A DNA stretch of 64,000 bases. Origin: Pseudomonadota bacterium (GTDB lineage: Bacteria; Pseudomonadota; Gammaproteobacteria; Burkholderiales; Burkholderiaceae_B). The translations under genes and the position numbers were made by a program. Below the pieces are notes generated by a model that made no database searches, was not told where the DNA came from, and worked only from the letters and a program-made list of their open reading frames with translations. Within the stretch, counting starts at the first letter, position 1; every line of letters begins with the position of its first letter. The DNA lies in NCBI GenBank assembly GCA_023440825.1, contig JAEXRL010000013.1, forward strand, positions 1 to 64,000, read 5' to 3'. Below, piece after piece: positions 18,232 through 26,894 of this stretch.

Positions 18232-18350
18232 TGCGTGCGTGATTTTTCTGTTGACGTGCTTGGCTGCTCAGTACGAGCAGCAATCAATGCGTTAAAATAA
18301 GGGCTGTTACAAATGCTTGCGCTTGGGTCGCGGGCCTTAATTCATCTTCA

Positions 18351-19706
18351 ATGAACGATACTTCTCATCTGAATCCAGAGTCTGTTACCTTTTCTGAAAT
18401 TGGCTTGCATCCGCACATTTTGTCGTCGATCACGGCAGCGGGTTACGATAAGCCCACACCTATTCAGGCAGCGGCTATACCGGCTGTTCTGGAGGGTAAG
18501 GATGTCATGGGCGCTGCCCAGACAGGTACGGGTAAAACGGCCGCGTTTTCCCTGCCTATTATCCATCGCCTTATGGCGACTGCCAATACCAGTGCATCGC
18601 CGGCGCGCCATCCTGTGCGTGCCTTAATTTTGACGCCCACTCGCGAACTGGCTGATCAGGTCGCTGAAAGTGTGGCCGTGTATTGTAAGAATACACCGTT
18701 GCGTTCTACCGTTGTATTTGGCGGGGTGGATATTCATGCTCAGCGCGACGCCTTACGCCGTGGTTGCGAAATCTTAATTGCCACACCGGGGCGCTTACTG
18801 GATCATATCGAGCAGCGTAATGTCAGTCTGGCGCAGGTTAGCATGCTGGTGCTGGATGAAGCGGACCGTATGCTGGATATGGGCTTTTTGCCCGATCTCG
18901 ATCGTATTGTCAGCCTTTTGCCTAAACAGCGTCAGGGCTTGTTGTTTTCGGCTACCTTTAGCAAAGAAATCCGTAAGCTGGCACGTAATTTTTTGACTGA
19001 CCCCATAGAAATTGAAGTGGCGGCGCGAAATGCCACCGCTTCTACGGTCAGCCAGATTGCCTATCCGGCCTCAGGCGATGAGAAGCGTGCTGCCGTGGTG
19101 CATTTTTTGCAAACCAAGCAGTTAAAGCAAGTGATTATCTTCAGCAATACCAAAATTGGTGCTGGTCGACTGGCTCGCGCCCTAGAGCGTGATGGAGTCC
19201 GTGCAGAGTCGATTCATGGCAATAAAAGCCAGTTGGAGCGCATGAAGGTACTTGAAGCGTTTAAGGCAGCGCAGGTTGATGTGCTGGTAGCCACTGATGT
19301 CGCCGCACGTGGTTTAGATGTCGCCGGTTTGCCCTGCGTGATTAATTACGATCTGCCTTTTAACGCCGAAGATTATGTCCATCGTATCGGTCGAACCGGC
19401 CGAGCCGGAGCCAGTGGCGAAGCGATTGCACTGTACTCTCCAGAAGAAGAGCACTTATTGCGTGACATCGAAAAGCTGATCGGTAAGCCCATTCCAAAAG
19501 GACAATTGAATTTACCGGCTCGTCCAGCACGTGGTGAACGCAGACCGTATCGCTCCAGTCCACCTGTTGATGAGTTTTTTTACAAGCCCTACGAACCCTC
19601 AGCACCGTCTGATGGTAGCAGTGCTGCGCGTAAAACCACACCCAGTACAAGTCCCCATCAGCGTAAGCGAGACGTGGGAGTACTGTTAGGCGGTGGTCGC
19701 TACTAA
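18351..19706 (+). CDS. rhlE: DEAD-box RNA helicase, RhlE-like
   Basis: ATP-dependent RNA helicase, 451 aa. Q motif FSEIGLHPHILSSI, Walker A AQTGTGKTAAF, motif Ib TPGRLLDH, DEAD box VLDEADRMLDMGF, motif III SATFS, motif VI HRIGRTGRAG. The C-terminal ~70 residues are basic and low complexity, as in RhlE. The -300 region before it holds only a GCTGCTC/GAGCAGC stem (18265-18283). Its last 21 bases overlap the convergent thioredoxin-like gene. Confidence 0.9.
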   Translation: MNDTSHLNPESVTFSEIGLHPHILSSITAAGYDKPTPIQAAAIPAVLEGKDVMGAAQTGTGKTAAFSLPIIHRLMATANTSASPARHPVRALILTPTRELADQVAESVAVYCKNTPLRSTVVFGGVDIHAQRDALRRGCEILIATPGRLLDHIEQRNVSLAQVSMLVLDEADRMLDMGFLPDLDRIVSLLPKQRQGLLFSATFSKEIRKLARNFLTDPIEIEVAARNATASTVSQIAYPASGDEKRAAVVHFLQTKQLKQVIIFSNTKIGAGRLARALERDGVRAESIHGNKSQLERMKVLEAFKAAQVDVLVATDVAARGLDVAGLPCVINYDLPFNAEDYVHRIGRTGRAGASGEAIALYSPEEEHLLRDIEKLIGKPIPKGQLNLPARPARGERRPYRSSPPVDEFFYKPYEPSAPSDGSSAARKTTPSTSPHQRKRDVGVLLGGGRY

Positions 19707-20081
19707 AGCGCGCAGATCTCCCGGACTGGGCTTGGCGCTAGCGTGTTCGGCCTGATGATGAAAATCGCGCAGCAGTCTGTCTAAGTGCTCGCTGTGCGGT
19801 AGCATCGTTCCAAAGAACACGACTTTCTGGCCGTATTGCACTTGTATGCTGGGAAAGTCTTCAATGTCTTCATCGCCCAGCAGTTCAGGAAGCTCCTCTA
19901 TGTCTATCCATATGAAGTCATAGTCAGGCCATTGCGCGGCGAGTTCAATGAAACTGTCTTGGTATTGCTGGCAAGTGCGACACCATTGGGCACAATAGCA
20001 AATAACCAAAGCTTTGTCGGGCGCATTATGCAATGCGTTCTTGAGCTCTCCAAGCTGGGTGTGAGCGTTGAAATAAGTCAT
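19686..20081 (-). CDS. Thioredoxin-like protein
   Basis: 131-residue thioredoxin fold with the redox motif WCRTC (residues ~34-38) after the ICYCAQ strand, and a cis-Pro region DFPSIQVQYGQKV. The inter-Cys residues R-T differ from the GP of classical thioredoxin. No signal peptide, so probably cytosolic. Its stop lies inside the 3' end of rhlE. Confidence 0.85.
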   Translation of the reverse strand: MTYFNAHTQLGELKNALHNAPDKALVICYCAQWCRTCQQYQDSFIELAAQWPDYDFIWIDIEELPELLGDEDIEDFPSIQVQYGQKVVFFGTMLPHSEHLDRLLRDFHHQAEHASAKPSPGDLRALVATTA

Positions 20082-20146
20082 TATCGGTAAAACAAAGATA
20101 AACGGATTATGTTTATCATACTCGTGTCTACCTCTAGAGTGTTGCT

Positions 20147-20938
20147 ATGACCAAAACCACCGTGCCCGTAGAGCTTTCTTATCAAGGCCCTTGGTTGGGC
20201 GTTGTTGCTGCATTTGGGCGTGCTCTTGTATCGCAGTTCCAGGCTCGCATGCTCTTGGCATTGTTAATGCCTTTTTTGTTTATGCTGCTGGGCTTTATTA
20301 TTCTGACGTGGCTGTTATGGAGTCCTATACAGGCCTGGTTGACCGAGCTTCTAACAAATTGGCAATTATTTCATAGCGTCGATCAGTGGCTGGTCAATCT
20401 GGGTTTGTTTTCCCTAAAACTGTATCTGGCTCCGTTATTAGCGCTAGGCGTGTTGTTGCCCTTGGCGGGTGTGATTGGGCTAGTGCTAGCTGCTGTATTA
20501 GTGATGCCTATGGTTTTGCGCCACCTAAGCCAGCGAGACTACCCGGATCTGCTTCAGCAAGGTGACAATGCTACGGCGATCAGTGTGTGGAACGCGCTTT
20601 GGGTCGGGACAGTATTTGTGGTGGGCTGGTTGATTACTTTGCCGCTTTGGTTATTTCCGCCCTTCGCACTTATTTTGCCCGTGTTTTGGTGGACGTTCGC
20701 ATTTACCTTGCTGTTGCGCGTGGATGCCTTGGTGGAGCACGCCACACGCCGTGAGCGTCGTTATTTATGGCGCCAGTTAAAGGGTTCGTACTGGTCGATT
20801 GGTTTGGTCTTGGCCCTTTGTAATCTGTTGCCGCCGGCATGGCTAATACTTCCCGTATTCTCTGCCTTGGCTTTCGCTCATTTTTCTCTAGAGAATCTAA
20901 GACGTTTGCGCTCCGCTAGCCCTCACTTGCCTTTTTGA
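20147..20938 (+). CDS. EI24-domain (CysZ-like) membrane protein
   Basis: 263 residues with at least five long hydrophobic segments. The pattern of an early helix pair, the Leu-rich central region and the late QLKGSYWSIGLVLALCNLLPP segment fit the EI24/CysZ family. Enterobacterial CysZ imports sulfate, but this branch has no assigned role. It is followed 104 bases later by the MoaB/CinA-like gene. Transport function is inference. Confidence 0.75.
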   Translation: MTKTTVPVELSYQGPWLGVVAAFGRALVSQFQARMLLALLMPFLFMLLGFIILTWLLWSPIQAWLTELLTNWQLFHSVDQWLVNLGLFSLKLYLAPLLALGVLLPLAGVIGLVLAAVLVMPMVLRHLSQRDYPDLLQQGDNATAISVWNALWVGTVFVVGWLITLPLWLFPPFALILPVFWWTFAFTLLLRVDALVEHATRRERRYLWRQLKGSYWSIGLVLALCNLLPPAWLILPVFSALAFAHFSLENLRRLRSASPHLPF

Positions 20939-21042
20939 CGAGACGGTTTTCAATATTTTTTAGCTGGGCTATATTTAGGCAGCGGCGCTGTACTTGTCAT
21001 AGCGCTACAACGGTGCCACAGATATTTCGGAAGCTCTAGCAT

Positions 21043-21852
21043 ATGTCGCTTGACGGTCATCACAAGACGCAAAAGATTCGGCTCATTATTATTGGTGACG
21101 AGATTTTGTCGGGTCGCCGACAGGATAAACACTTTAGCAAGTTCATTGAGTTGTTAGGGGCGCGAGGGATGAGCCTGGATGCCGCTCAGATTGTGTCAGA
21201 TCATCACAATGATATCGTGGCGGCTTTAACATCTAGTTTTGCCACACCCGACATTGTTTTTTGTTGTGGTGGGATTGGTGCTACACCTGATGATCAAACT
21301 CGTCAGGCTGCGGCGGCGGCCTTGGGCATAGAGCTGCAATTGCATCCCGAGGCAGAGCGTCTGATCACCGAACGTTGCCGGGATAATGAACGCAAGGGGC
21401 AGGGTAGTAGTGATATGAGCCTGCCAGAAAATCAGCAACGCTTGCAGATGGGCTTTTTTCCGGTGGGTGCCGAGATTGTACCGAATCCCTATAATAAGAT
21501 TCCGGGTTTTTTTATTAACAACCATACCTTTATGCCGGGCTTTCCAGTTATGGCTTGGCCCATGATGGAATGGACACTGGACACTCGATATAAAGCCTTG
21601 CAGCATCAGCTTGCCCACATCGAGCATTCTTTTGTGGTGTATCACTTACCTGAGTCCCGAGTGGTACCTACTTTACTTGAAATTGAACGGCGCTGGCCTA
21701 AAGTGAAAGCGTTTAGCCTGCCCAGTATGGGGGATCCCACCGGACAGCCGCATATCGAGTTGGGTGTCAAAGGCGATCCCGATCAAGCAGCGGCTGCGCT
21801 GGAGTTTTTGCGCATGCAGGTACAGACTTTAGGTGCAAGTTTGTTGCCCTAA
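21043..21852 (+). CDS. MoaB/CinA N-domain protein (molybdopterin-binding fold)
   Basis: 269 residues. The MoCF fold signatures are IIGDEILSGRRQDKH near the start, FCCGGIGATPDD near residue 75 and MPGFPVMAWPMMEW near 165. It equals the N-terminal part of CinA-type competence/damage-inducible proteins without the NMN amidohydrolase domain. Enzyme function is not established for this short type. It is monocistronic before an iclR-type regulator. Confidence 0.85.
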   Translation: MSLDGHHKTQKIRLIIIGDEILSGRRQDKHFSKFIELLGARGMSLDAAQIVSDHHNDIVAALTSSFATPDIVFCCGGIGATPDDQTRQAAAAALGIELQLHPEAERLITERCRDNERKGQGSSDMSLPENQQRLQMGFFPVGAEIVPNPYNKIPGFFINNHTFMPGFPVMAWPMMEWTLDTRYKALQHQLAHIEHSFVVYHLPESRVVPTLLEIERRWPKVKAFSLPSMGDPTGQPHIELGVKGDPDQAAAALEFLRMQVQTLGASLLP

Positions 21853-21864
21853 TGTAAATAACGC

Positions 21865-21914
21865 TTGCACCGCTGAGTAATATTCCATATTATGGAAATT
21901 GTTGCGGTGCATCA
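21865..21914 (+). promoter_or_regulatory. iclR-type gene promoter with two palindromic sites
   Basis: TTGCAC (21865-21870), 17 bases, TATTAT (21888-21893) form a good sigma-70 promoter. TTCCATA-T-TATGGAA (21883-21897), a 15-base palindrome typical in style of IclR operators, covers the -10. TGTTGC-GGT-GCATCA (21900-21914), a near-perfect TGC-N3-GCA palindrome shared with the phasin promoter, lies at the expected start site. The leader is then only ~28 bases and shows no clear ribosome site. Autoregulation and PhaR-type control are inferred. Confidence 0.6.
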
Positions 21915-21927
21915 ATAAAACCATAAA

Positions 21928-22737
21928 ATGAAATTAACCAGCCCATTAAGCCCCTCCACAAATACATCAGCATCTACGTTAAACGGCCAGCAAATATCCA
22001 TACAGGTGCTAGAGCGCGCCATGATTTTGCTGGACGAGCTTGCGCGTCAGTCCGAGCCGGTAGCGTTGAAAAATTTGGCGAAGGCGACGGGGCTGCACAC
22101 CTCAACCACGCATAGAATATTGAACGATCTGGTTGTGGGGCGTTATGTCGAGCGTGTGGACAGTGGTCTGTATCGATTAGGTATGCGCTTGCTGGAGCTG
22201 GGCTCTTTGGTGAAGGGGCGCCTGAATGTACGGGCCGCCGCGCTGGAGCCCATGCACAATTTACATAAGCAAACAGGCCAGACAGTGAATCTTTCGCTGC
22301 AGCAGGGCGATGAAATTGTATATGTGGAGCGTTCCTGGAGCGAAAGCTCGGGCATGCAGGTGGTGCGTGCTATTGGGGGGCATGCTCCGCTTCATCTAAC
22401 CTCTACCGGTAAGTTGTTTTTATCGGTATGGGAAGCACGACAGGTGCGTGCCTATGTTATGCGTACCGGCTTGGCTGGAGCGACACGTAATAGCATCACG
22501 CAAATTGAAGACCTAGAGCGTGAGTTGGCGCTGGTTCGACGTCATGGCTATGCGCGTGATAACGAAGAGCTGGAATTGGGTGTGCGTTGCTTAGCAGCGG
22601 GTATTTATGATGATACTGGCAAATTATTGGCCGGCTTGTCACTGTCAGCCCCGGCCGAGCGTATGCATGATGAATGGATCCCGCTCTTGCTCAAGACCGC
22701 GTCAGAAATCTCTACCACGTTGGGGTACGACGGTTAA
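21928..22737 (+). CDS. IclR-family transcriptional regulator
   Basis: 269 residues: N-terminal winged helix (LERAMILLDELARQ, AKATGLHTSTTHRILNDL, about 28-75) and C-terminal IclR effector domain (about 95-265, with GAHAPLHLTSTGK-like GGHAPLHLTSTGKLFL and the ELELGVRCLAAGIYDDTG segment). It sits 256 bases ahead of the phasin gene in the same direction and its promoter carries the same type of box. A role in PHB or organic-acid metabolism is plausible, not shown. The N-terminal ~20 residues are Ser/Thr-rich. Confidence 0.9.
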   Translation: MKLTSPLSPSTNTSASTLNGQQISIQVLERAMILLDELARQSEPVALKNLAKATGLHTSTTHRILNDLVVGRYVERVDSGLYRLGMRLLELGSLVKGRLNVRAAALEPMHNLHKQTGQTVNLSLQQGDEIVYVERSWSESSGMQVVRAIGGHAPLHLTSTGKLFLSVWEARQVRAYVMRTGLAGATRNSITQIEDLERELALVRRHGYARDNEELELGVRCLAAGIYDDTGKLLAGLSLSAPAERMHDEWIPLLLKTASEISTTLGYDG

Positions 22738-22755
22738 GTGAGGCTTGCGGCGGTT

Positions 22756-22771
22756 TGAAATAAAAATTTCA
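22756..22771. promoter_or_regulatory. Inverted repeat downstream of iclR-type gene
   Basis: TGAAAT-AAAA-ATTTCA is a perfect 6+6 inverted repeat 19 bases after the iclR stop. AT-rich and of IclR-site style, it may be an operator for the downstream phasin region. It is also weakly terminator-like but has no T-run. Confidence 0.35.
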
Positions 22772-22824
22772 TATAGCCCTCGTATACTTAAAACTACAAT
22801 AAGCTCGTTATCTCACACCTTTTT

Positions 22825-22894
22825 TGTTGCGCTGCAATATAAGCTTGACACAAGCCCTATGCTTACGTAACATTTAAATTGTTGCGGTGCAACA
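22825..22894 (+). promoter_or_regulatory. Phasin promoter with two TGC-N3-GCA boxes
   Basis: TTGACA (22845-22850), 17 bases, TAACAT (22868-22873) is a near-consensus promoter. TGTTGC-GGT-GCAACA (22880-22894), a perfect palindrome, covers the expected transcription start. A weaker copy TGTTGC-GCT-GCAATA (22825-22839) lies just upstream of the -35. TGC-N3-GCA is the core reported for PhaR, the repressor that leaves phasin promoters when PHB granules form. No phaR gene is in the window. Leader from start to ATG is ~110 bases. Confidence 0.65.
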
Positions 22895-22993
22895 TAGAAG
22901 GTTTGCCTTGTGTAGTCTGAAGCCTAGCCTTCTCTGACCGAAAGCCTACTTATTCCAGCCCTACCCGGGCTACTTCTAGGAAAAGGAAATACC

Positions 22994-23620
22994 ATGAGTG
23001 CAATCCCCCAAAATATACTAGATGGTCAAAAAGCCGCCCTCGAAAACATTCTGGCAGTACAAGGTCAGTTGTTTCAGGGTTTTGAAAAGCTGGTTGACCT
23101 GAATGTGAATGCCCTGCGCGATTCTTTGCAACGTGCCGCCGAACACTCTCAGCAAGTGGTTAACGTTAAAGACGCGCGTGATGTCGTTGAGCTCTCGCAA
23201 AGCGTGGTTAATCCCGGTGCTGAAAAAGCCCTGCAGTATGGAAAAAATGTCTATGACATCGTGTCCGAATTGCAATTGAACCTTTCTCGTCTGGCAGAAA
23301 GCCAGTTGGCCCAAGGTCAGCAACAAATTTCTGATGCAATCGACCAGTTGGCAAAAAATGCGCCTACAGGAAGTGAAAGCGCTGTTGCCTTGCTTAAGTC
23401 TACCTTTGCCAGCGCCACTAACGCTGCTGAAACTGTAGTGAAAGCTGCTCGTCAAGCTAGCGATGCCGCCGAAAGCAATATACAAGCTGCTGCTAGCGCC
23501 AGCCTGAAAGCAGTGGCTCAAGCCACTGAGGCGCATAGCCAGGCTGTTGAAGCCGCTACCGCTCCTGTGGTTGACGCCGCTGATAAGGTAGCAAGCAGCG
23601 CACGCCGTAACGCTGTCTAA
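22994..23620 (+). CDS. phaP: PHB granule-associated phasin
   Basis: 208-residue alpha-helical phasin of the beta-proteobacterial type. Opens MSAIPQNILDGQKAALENIL, followed by amphipathic helices with Q/A/K-rich heptads (FEKLVDLNVNALRDSL) and an Ala-rich C-terminal helix (about 140-200). Coats poly-3-hydroxybutyrate granules. AGGAAAAGGAAATACC precedes the ATG, consistent with strong expression, and a strong bidirectional terminator follows. The bdhA gene at 58.9 kb is the matching catabolic enzyme. Confidence 0.92.
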   Translation: MSAIPQNILDGQKAALENILAVQGQLFQGFEKLVDLNVNALRDSLQRAAEHSQQVVNVKDARDVVELSQSVVNPGAEKALQYGKNVYDIVSELQLNLSRLAESQLAQGQQQISDAIDQLAKNAPTGSESAVALLKSTFASATNAAETVVKAARQASDAAESNIQAAASASLKAVAQATEAHSQAVEAATAPVVDAADKVASSARRNAV

Positions 23621-23664
23621 GTCTCGCTTGCCGCTCTTAAGCCCATCTAGTGTGGGCGCATAGC

Positions 23665-23702
23665 AAAAAATAGCCCCTGCATAAAAACAGGGGCTATTTT
23701 TG
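23665..23702. terminator. Bidirectional rho-independent terminator
   Basis: AAAAATAGCCCCTG / CAGGGGCTATTTTT with an 8-base loop, followed by T-runs on both strands. It separates convergent phaP and pyrD. Confidence 0.93.
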
Positions 23703-23724
23703 TAGTAGAGCTGGATGGTTCGGC

Positions 23725-24759
23725 TTATAAGGCCTGTACGCACTCTTGCACTAAAGAGGGGCCCTTGTAAATGAGGCCGGTGTAAAGCTGAACGGCATTG
23801 GCGCCTGCGGCGATTTTTTCCTGAGCGTGCTGGCCCGACTCTATTCCGCCCACTCCAATAATGGCGAAGTCGGGGCCAAGTTGGGCACGTAGTCGGGAAA
23901 TGACCTGTAAAGAGAGCTGATGCACAGGGGGGCCAGATAGGCCGCCTTGTTCCTGGCTGTGCGCTAGACCTTGTACAGCGTCGCGTGACAGGGTGGTGTT
24001 GGTGGCGATGACACCATCCAGGCCGTAGGTGGGCAGGGTGTTGGCGACGGCGTCAATCTGGGCTTCTGTTAGGTCGGGAGCAATTTTCAGCACCATGGGC
24101 ACGGACTTGCCATGCTTGTCGGCCAGTATTTGTCGTTCTTGTTGTAGGGCTGAAAGCAAAAGGCTTAATTCGTCCTGGCCTTGCAAGCTACGTAGGTTTT
24201 CAGTGTTGGGTGATGAAATATTAATTGTGACGTAGTCGGCTAACTCATACACTGCACGGAGCCCAATTAAGTAGTCTTCACTGGCTTTTTCTATAGGAGT
24301 ACTGGCATTTTTACCAATATTGAGTCCGAGTATGCCGCCTTCTTGTTGAAACCGGCTGTTTTTTACGTTTTGTATGAATACGTCCAGACCATCGTTATTA
24401 AAGCCGAAGCGGTTGATTAGGCTATTGGCTTCCGGTAAACGGAAGAGTCTTGGTTTCGGGTTGCCAGGCTGAGCGAGTGGTGTTACGGTGCCAACCTCGA
24501 CAAAGCCAAAGCCTAATGCACCCAGTGCGTCGATATGAGCACCGTTTTTATCCAGGCCTGCAGCCAAACCAACCGGATTGCGTAAACGTAAACCCATGAG
24601 TTCGCAGGGTTTGTGCAGCGAGTTTTTTAGCAAGGAGCCCAATAAAGGCGCACGCTGGCCACAATGCAGGGCTTTTAGCGTGACGTTGTGAGCCTGTTCA
24701 GCATCCATGCTAAACAGAACGCGACGAGCCAAAGGGTACAGATTATATAAAGCGGACAT
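23725..24759 (-). CDS. pyrD: Dihydroorotate dehydrogenase (quinone), class 2
   Basis: Membrane-associated FMN enzyme that oxidises dihydroorotate to orotate with quinone in pyrimidine synthesis. The N-terminal amphipathic quinone-side helix (LYPLARRVLFSMDAEQAH) is followed by GLAAGLDKNG, FVEVGTVTP, RFGFNNDG, NISSPNTENLR and the FMN loop IGVGGIESG. The catalytic base Ser lies in the NISSPNT segment, as expected for class 2. Start at 24759 (MSALYNLYPL), 2 bases after the bpt stop; an in-frame ATG at 24780 would overlap bpt. Confidence 0.96.
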   Translation of the reverse strand: MSALYNLYPLARRVLFSMDAEQAHNVTLKALHCGQRAPLLGSLLKNSLHKPCELMGLRLRNPVGLAAGLDKNGAHIDALGALGFGFVEVGTVTPLAQPGNPKPRLFRLPEANSLINRFGFNNDGLDVFIQNVKNSRFQQEGGILGLNIGKNASTPIEKASEDYLIGLRAVYELADYVTINISSPNTENLRSLQGQDELSLLLSALQQERQILADKHGKSVPMVLKIAPDLTEAQIDAVANTLPTYGLDGVIATNTTLSRDAVQGLAHSQEQGGLSGPPVHQLSLQVISRLRAQLGPDFAIIGVGGIESGQHAQEKIAAGANAVQLYTGLIYKGPSLVQECVQAL

Positions 24760-24761
24760 GT

Positions 24762-25490
24762 CTACTCGGAGTGATGCCATTCCCAGTGACCCTGTATCAG
24801 GAGCTGGTAGGGGCGATAGCGGATTTTATAAGACATTTTACGACTTTCTTCTATCCAGTAGCCCAAGTAAAGCCAGGGCAATTGTTGTTGACGGCAATAC
24901 TCTAGCTGCCACAGCACAGCATAGACGCCATAGCTGGCTTTGTCTTGAGTGTTGAAAAAAGTGTAAACAGCGGATAAGCCGTCATCCAGTATGTCTATGA
25001 TAGAGACAATTTTTAGTGCGCCATGGGGATCACGAAACTCGATTAAGCGTGACTCTACGTGGCTGCTGAGTAAAAACTGAGCATATTGGGTTTGACTGTC
25101 TTCGTCCATGCCGGCGCCAGCATGGCGTGCGCGTTGATAGTTTCGGTACAGTTCGTAGTGCTCCGCTTGCCATTGCAGAGGCAGTATGGTGGCGTGTAAA
25201 TCTTGGTGTTGACGCCATACTTTGCGTTGCGTCCGATTAGGCTTAAACAGTTGGCTATCACAGCGTATTGCTAAGCAAGCTTGGCAGTGATCGCAGTGCG
25301 GCTTATAGGTGAACGTGCCGCTACGTCGGAAGCCCTTATGAACGAGCTGGGTATAGAGCCGCGGTGTAATAAGATGAGGCGGTGCGACGACTAGAGAACG
25401 CGCTTGCCGCTCTTGTAGGTAGCTACAGGGATAATTGGCAGTGCTATAGAACTGTAGGCTTTGCAACGGTGCGCCTTTTGAATGACTCAT
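24762..25490 (-). CDS. bpt: Leucyl-tRNA--protein transferase Bpt
   Basis: N-degron enzyme that adds Leu to N-terminal Asp/Glu. The N-terminal Cys motif YPCSYLQERQARS and the second cluster CDHCQACLAIRC (about residues 64-75) are those of the ATE1/Bpt family. DEDSQTQYAQFLLSS and IEFRD lie mid-protein. Start at ATG 25490 (MSHSKGAP); the longer frame needs a TTG. With aat 46 bases upstream on the same strand it forms the known aat-bpt pair. Confidence 0.94.
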   Translation of the reverse strand: MSHSKGAPLQSLQFYSTANYPCSYLQERQARSLVVAPPHLITPRLYTQLVHKGFRRSGTFTYKPHCDHCQACLAIRCDSQLFKPNRTQRKVWRQHQDLHATILPLQWQAEHYELYRNYQRARHAGAGMDEDSQTQYAQFLLSSHVESRLIEFRDPHGALKIVSIIDILDDGLSAVYTFFNTQDKASYGVYAVLWQLEYCRQQQLPWLYLGYWIEESRKMSYKIRYRPYQLLIQGHWEWHHSE

Positions 25491-25535
25491 ACTAATCCGC
25501 AAACAAGGCTGGGTTGCGTGTAGTGTATCACTTGG

Positions 25536-26282
25536 CTATTCAGAGGCGAGGCCAGAGAGGGTGGTCTGCCCATAACGCAGGTATGTGGCTGGCCACACTC
25601 GTTGAGGACGATCCCTAAGCTGATAGAGCTGAGTAATGAATTGCTGTCGCGGTATGGGTGTAGCCCCCAGACTAGCCAAGTGTGCCGTTTCCTGCTGGCA
25701 GTCTATAAGTGGCATATTTGAGCGCTGGAGCAGGTCGACCAAATAGGCCAGACTAATTTTACTGGCGTCGGTTTGGGTGGAAAACATGGACTCACCAAAA
25801 AACATATCACCCAGATTCAGACCATACAGGCCGCCAACCAGTTCTCCGTCTGCCCAGGTTTCGATGCTGTGTGCAAAGCCTGCTCGGTGCATGGCGTCGT
25901 AAACATGAATAATATCTGGGCTAATCCAAGTGCCCCCAGTGTGAGCGCGGCTTTGTGCACAGGTTTGAATCACATCACGGAAGGCCAGATTACAACTAAC
26001 TCGTATTTTGGCCTGAGCGTCGTGTTCGTGTCGTTGTATCTGGCGTACTTTTTTTGCGAGTGAACGAGACAGCCTAAATTGCTCGGTATAAAGCACCATG
26101 CGTGGATCCGTTGACCACCAGAGGACGGGGTCTCCGCTGTTGTACCAGGGAAATAAGCCCTCTCGATAGGCTTCCAGAAGGCGCGCAGGGCTAAGGTCTA
26201 GTCCTGCGGCCACCAATCCATGCTCGTTGGCAAAATGCGCCAGTGGCAGTGGGTCGTCAGGGTGTATCCAGGCAAGACTCAT
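25536..26282 (-). CDS. aat: Leucyl/phenylalanyl-tRNA--protein transferase
   Basis: Adds Leu/Phe to N-terminal Lys/Arg, creating ClpS-ClpAP substrates. The family hallmark FPWYNSGDPVLWWSTDPRM is seen at residues ~48-66, followed by WADGELVGGLYGLNLGDMFFGESMFS (shown here only as the region about 145-170). 248 aa from the ATG at 26282, or 250 from GTG 26288. The start overlaps or abuts the NUDIX stop at 26285, indicating coupled translation. Confidence 0.95.
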   Translation of the reverse strand: MSLAWIHPDDPLPLAHFANEHGLVAAGLDLSPARLLEAYREGLFPWYNSGDPVLWWSTDPRMVLYTEQFRLSRSLAKKVRQIQRHEHDAQAKIRVSCNLAFRDVIQTCAQSRAHTGGTWISPDIIHVYDAMHRAGFAHSIETWADGELVGGLYGLNLGDMFFGESMFSTQTDASKISLAYLVDLLQRSNMPLIDCQQETAHLASLGATPIPRQQFITQLYQLRDRPQRVWPATYLRYGQTTLSGLASE

Positions 26283-26284
26283 GC

Positions 26285-26875
26285 TCACTTGGTGGTCTGT
26301 GGAACCATGTCAAATTCGTGCACGGTGAACTGCCCTTGTTCTAGGTCTGCCAAGTAGCACTTTAAGGTGGCGCTAACAGTACGGAATGCCAGCTCATCCC
26401 AAGGAATTTCGTCTAGCTTAAAGAATTTAGCTTCCAGTGTTTCTGGTCCTGGGTCTAGATCAGGGCTGAGTACGTTGGCCAAGTAGTAAACATGGATTTG
26501 TTCTGCATAGGGAACACTGATTACGGTGAGTAAAGGGCCAAGCTCGACCTGAGCCCCTGCCTCCTCAGTCATTTCACGTAGGGCGCCCTCAGAAAGGGTT
26601 TCGTTCAGCTCCATAAAGCCGGCCGGCAATGTCCAGGTGTTGAAGCGAGGTTCTATGGCGCGTCGGCAAAGCAGTACCTGGTCGTTCCAGATGGGTACGA
26701 TCCCCACTACATTACGAGGATTTTGATAGTGCACGGCGCCGCAATGTGTGCAGACGTCGCGCATGCGGTTGTCGTCTTCAGGAATAAGTCGGGACAGCTT
26801 AGACCCGCACTGACTGCAGTAGGTTTGCGCTCTTGGGGCGGGGAAGTAAAAAGAGGGGGCTGGTGGCTGTATCAT
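26285..26875 (-). CDS. NUDIX hydrolase with N-terminal zinc ribbon
   Basis: 196 residues. A zinc ribbon (YCSQCGSKL ... CTHCG, about residues 15-45) precedes a NUDIX domain with a complete box: G-x5-E-x7-RE-x2-EE-x-G in GFMELNETLSEGALREMTEE. This layout resembles a short NudC-type ADP-ribose/NADH pyrophosphatase, but the NudC-specific SQPWPFPxS motif is absent, so substrate is open. Start ATG 26875 (MIQPPAPSF); the longer frame to 26935 would overlap the upstream gene. Begins the nudix-aat-bpt-pyrD run. Confidence 0.88.
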   Translation of the reverse strand: MIQPPAPSFYFPAPRAQTYCSQCGSKLSRLIPEDDNRMRDVCTHCGAVHYQNPRNVVGIVPIWNDQVLLCRRAIEPRFNTWTLPAGFMELNETLSEGALREMTEEAGAQVELGPLLTVISVPYAEQIHVYYLANVLSPDLDPGPETLEAKFFKLDEIPWDELAFRTVSATLKCYLADLEQGQFTVHEFDMVPQTTK

Positions 26876-26894
26876 GCAGTTGATTTTACTGAAT

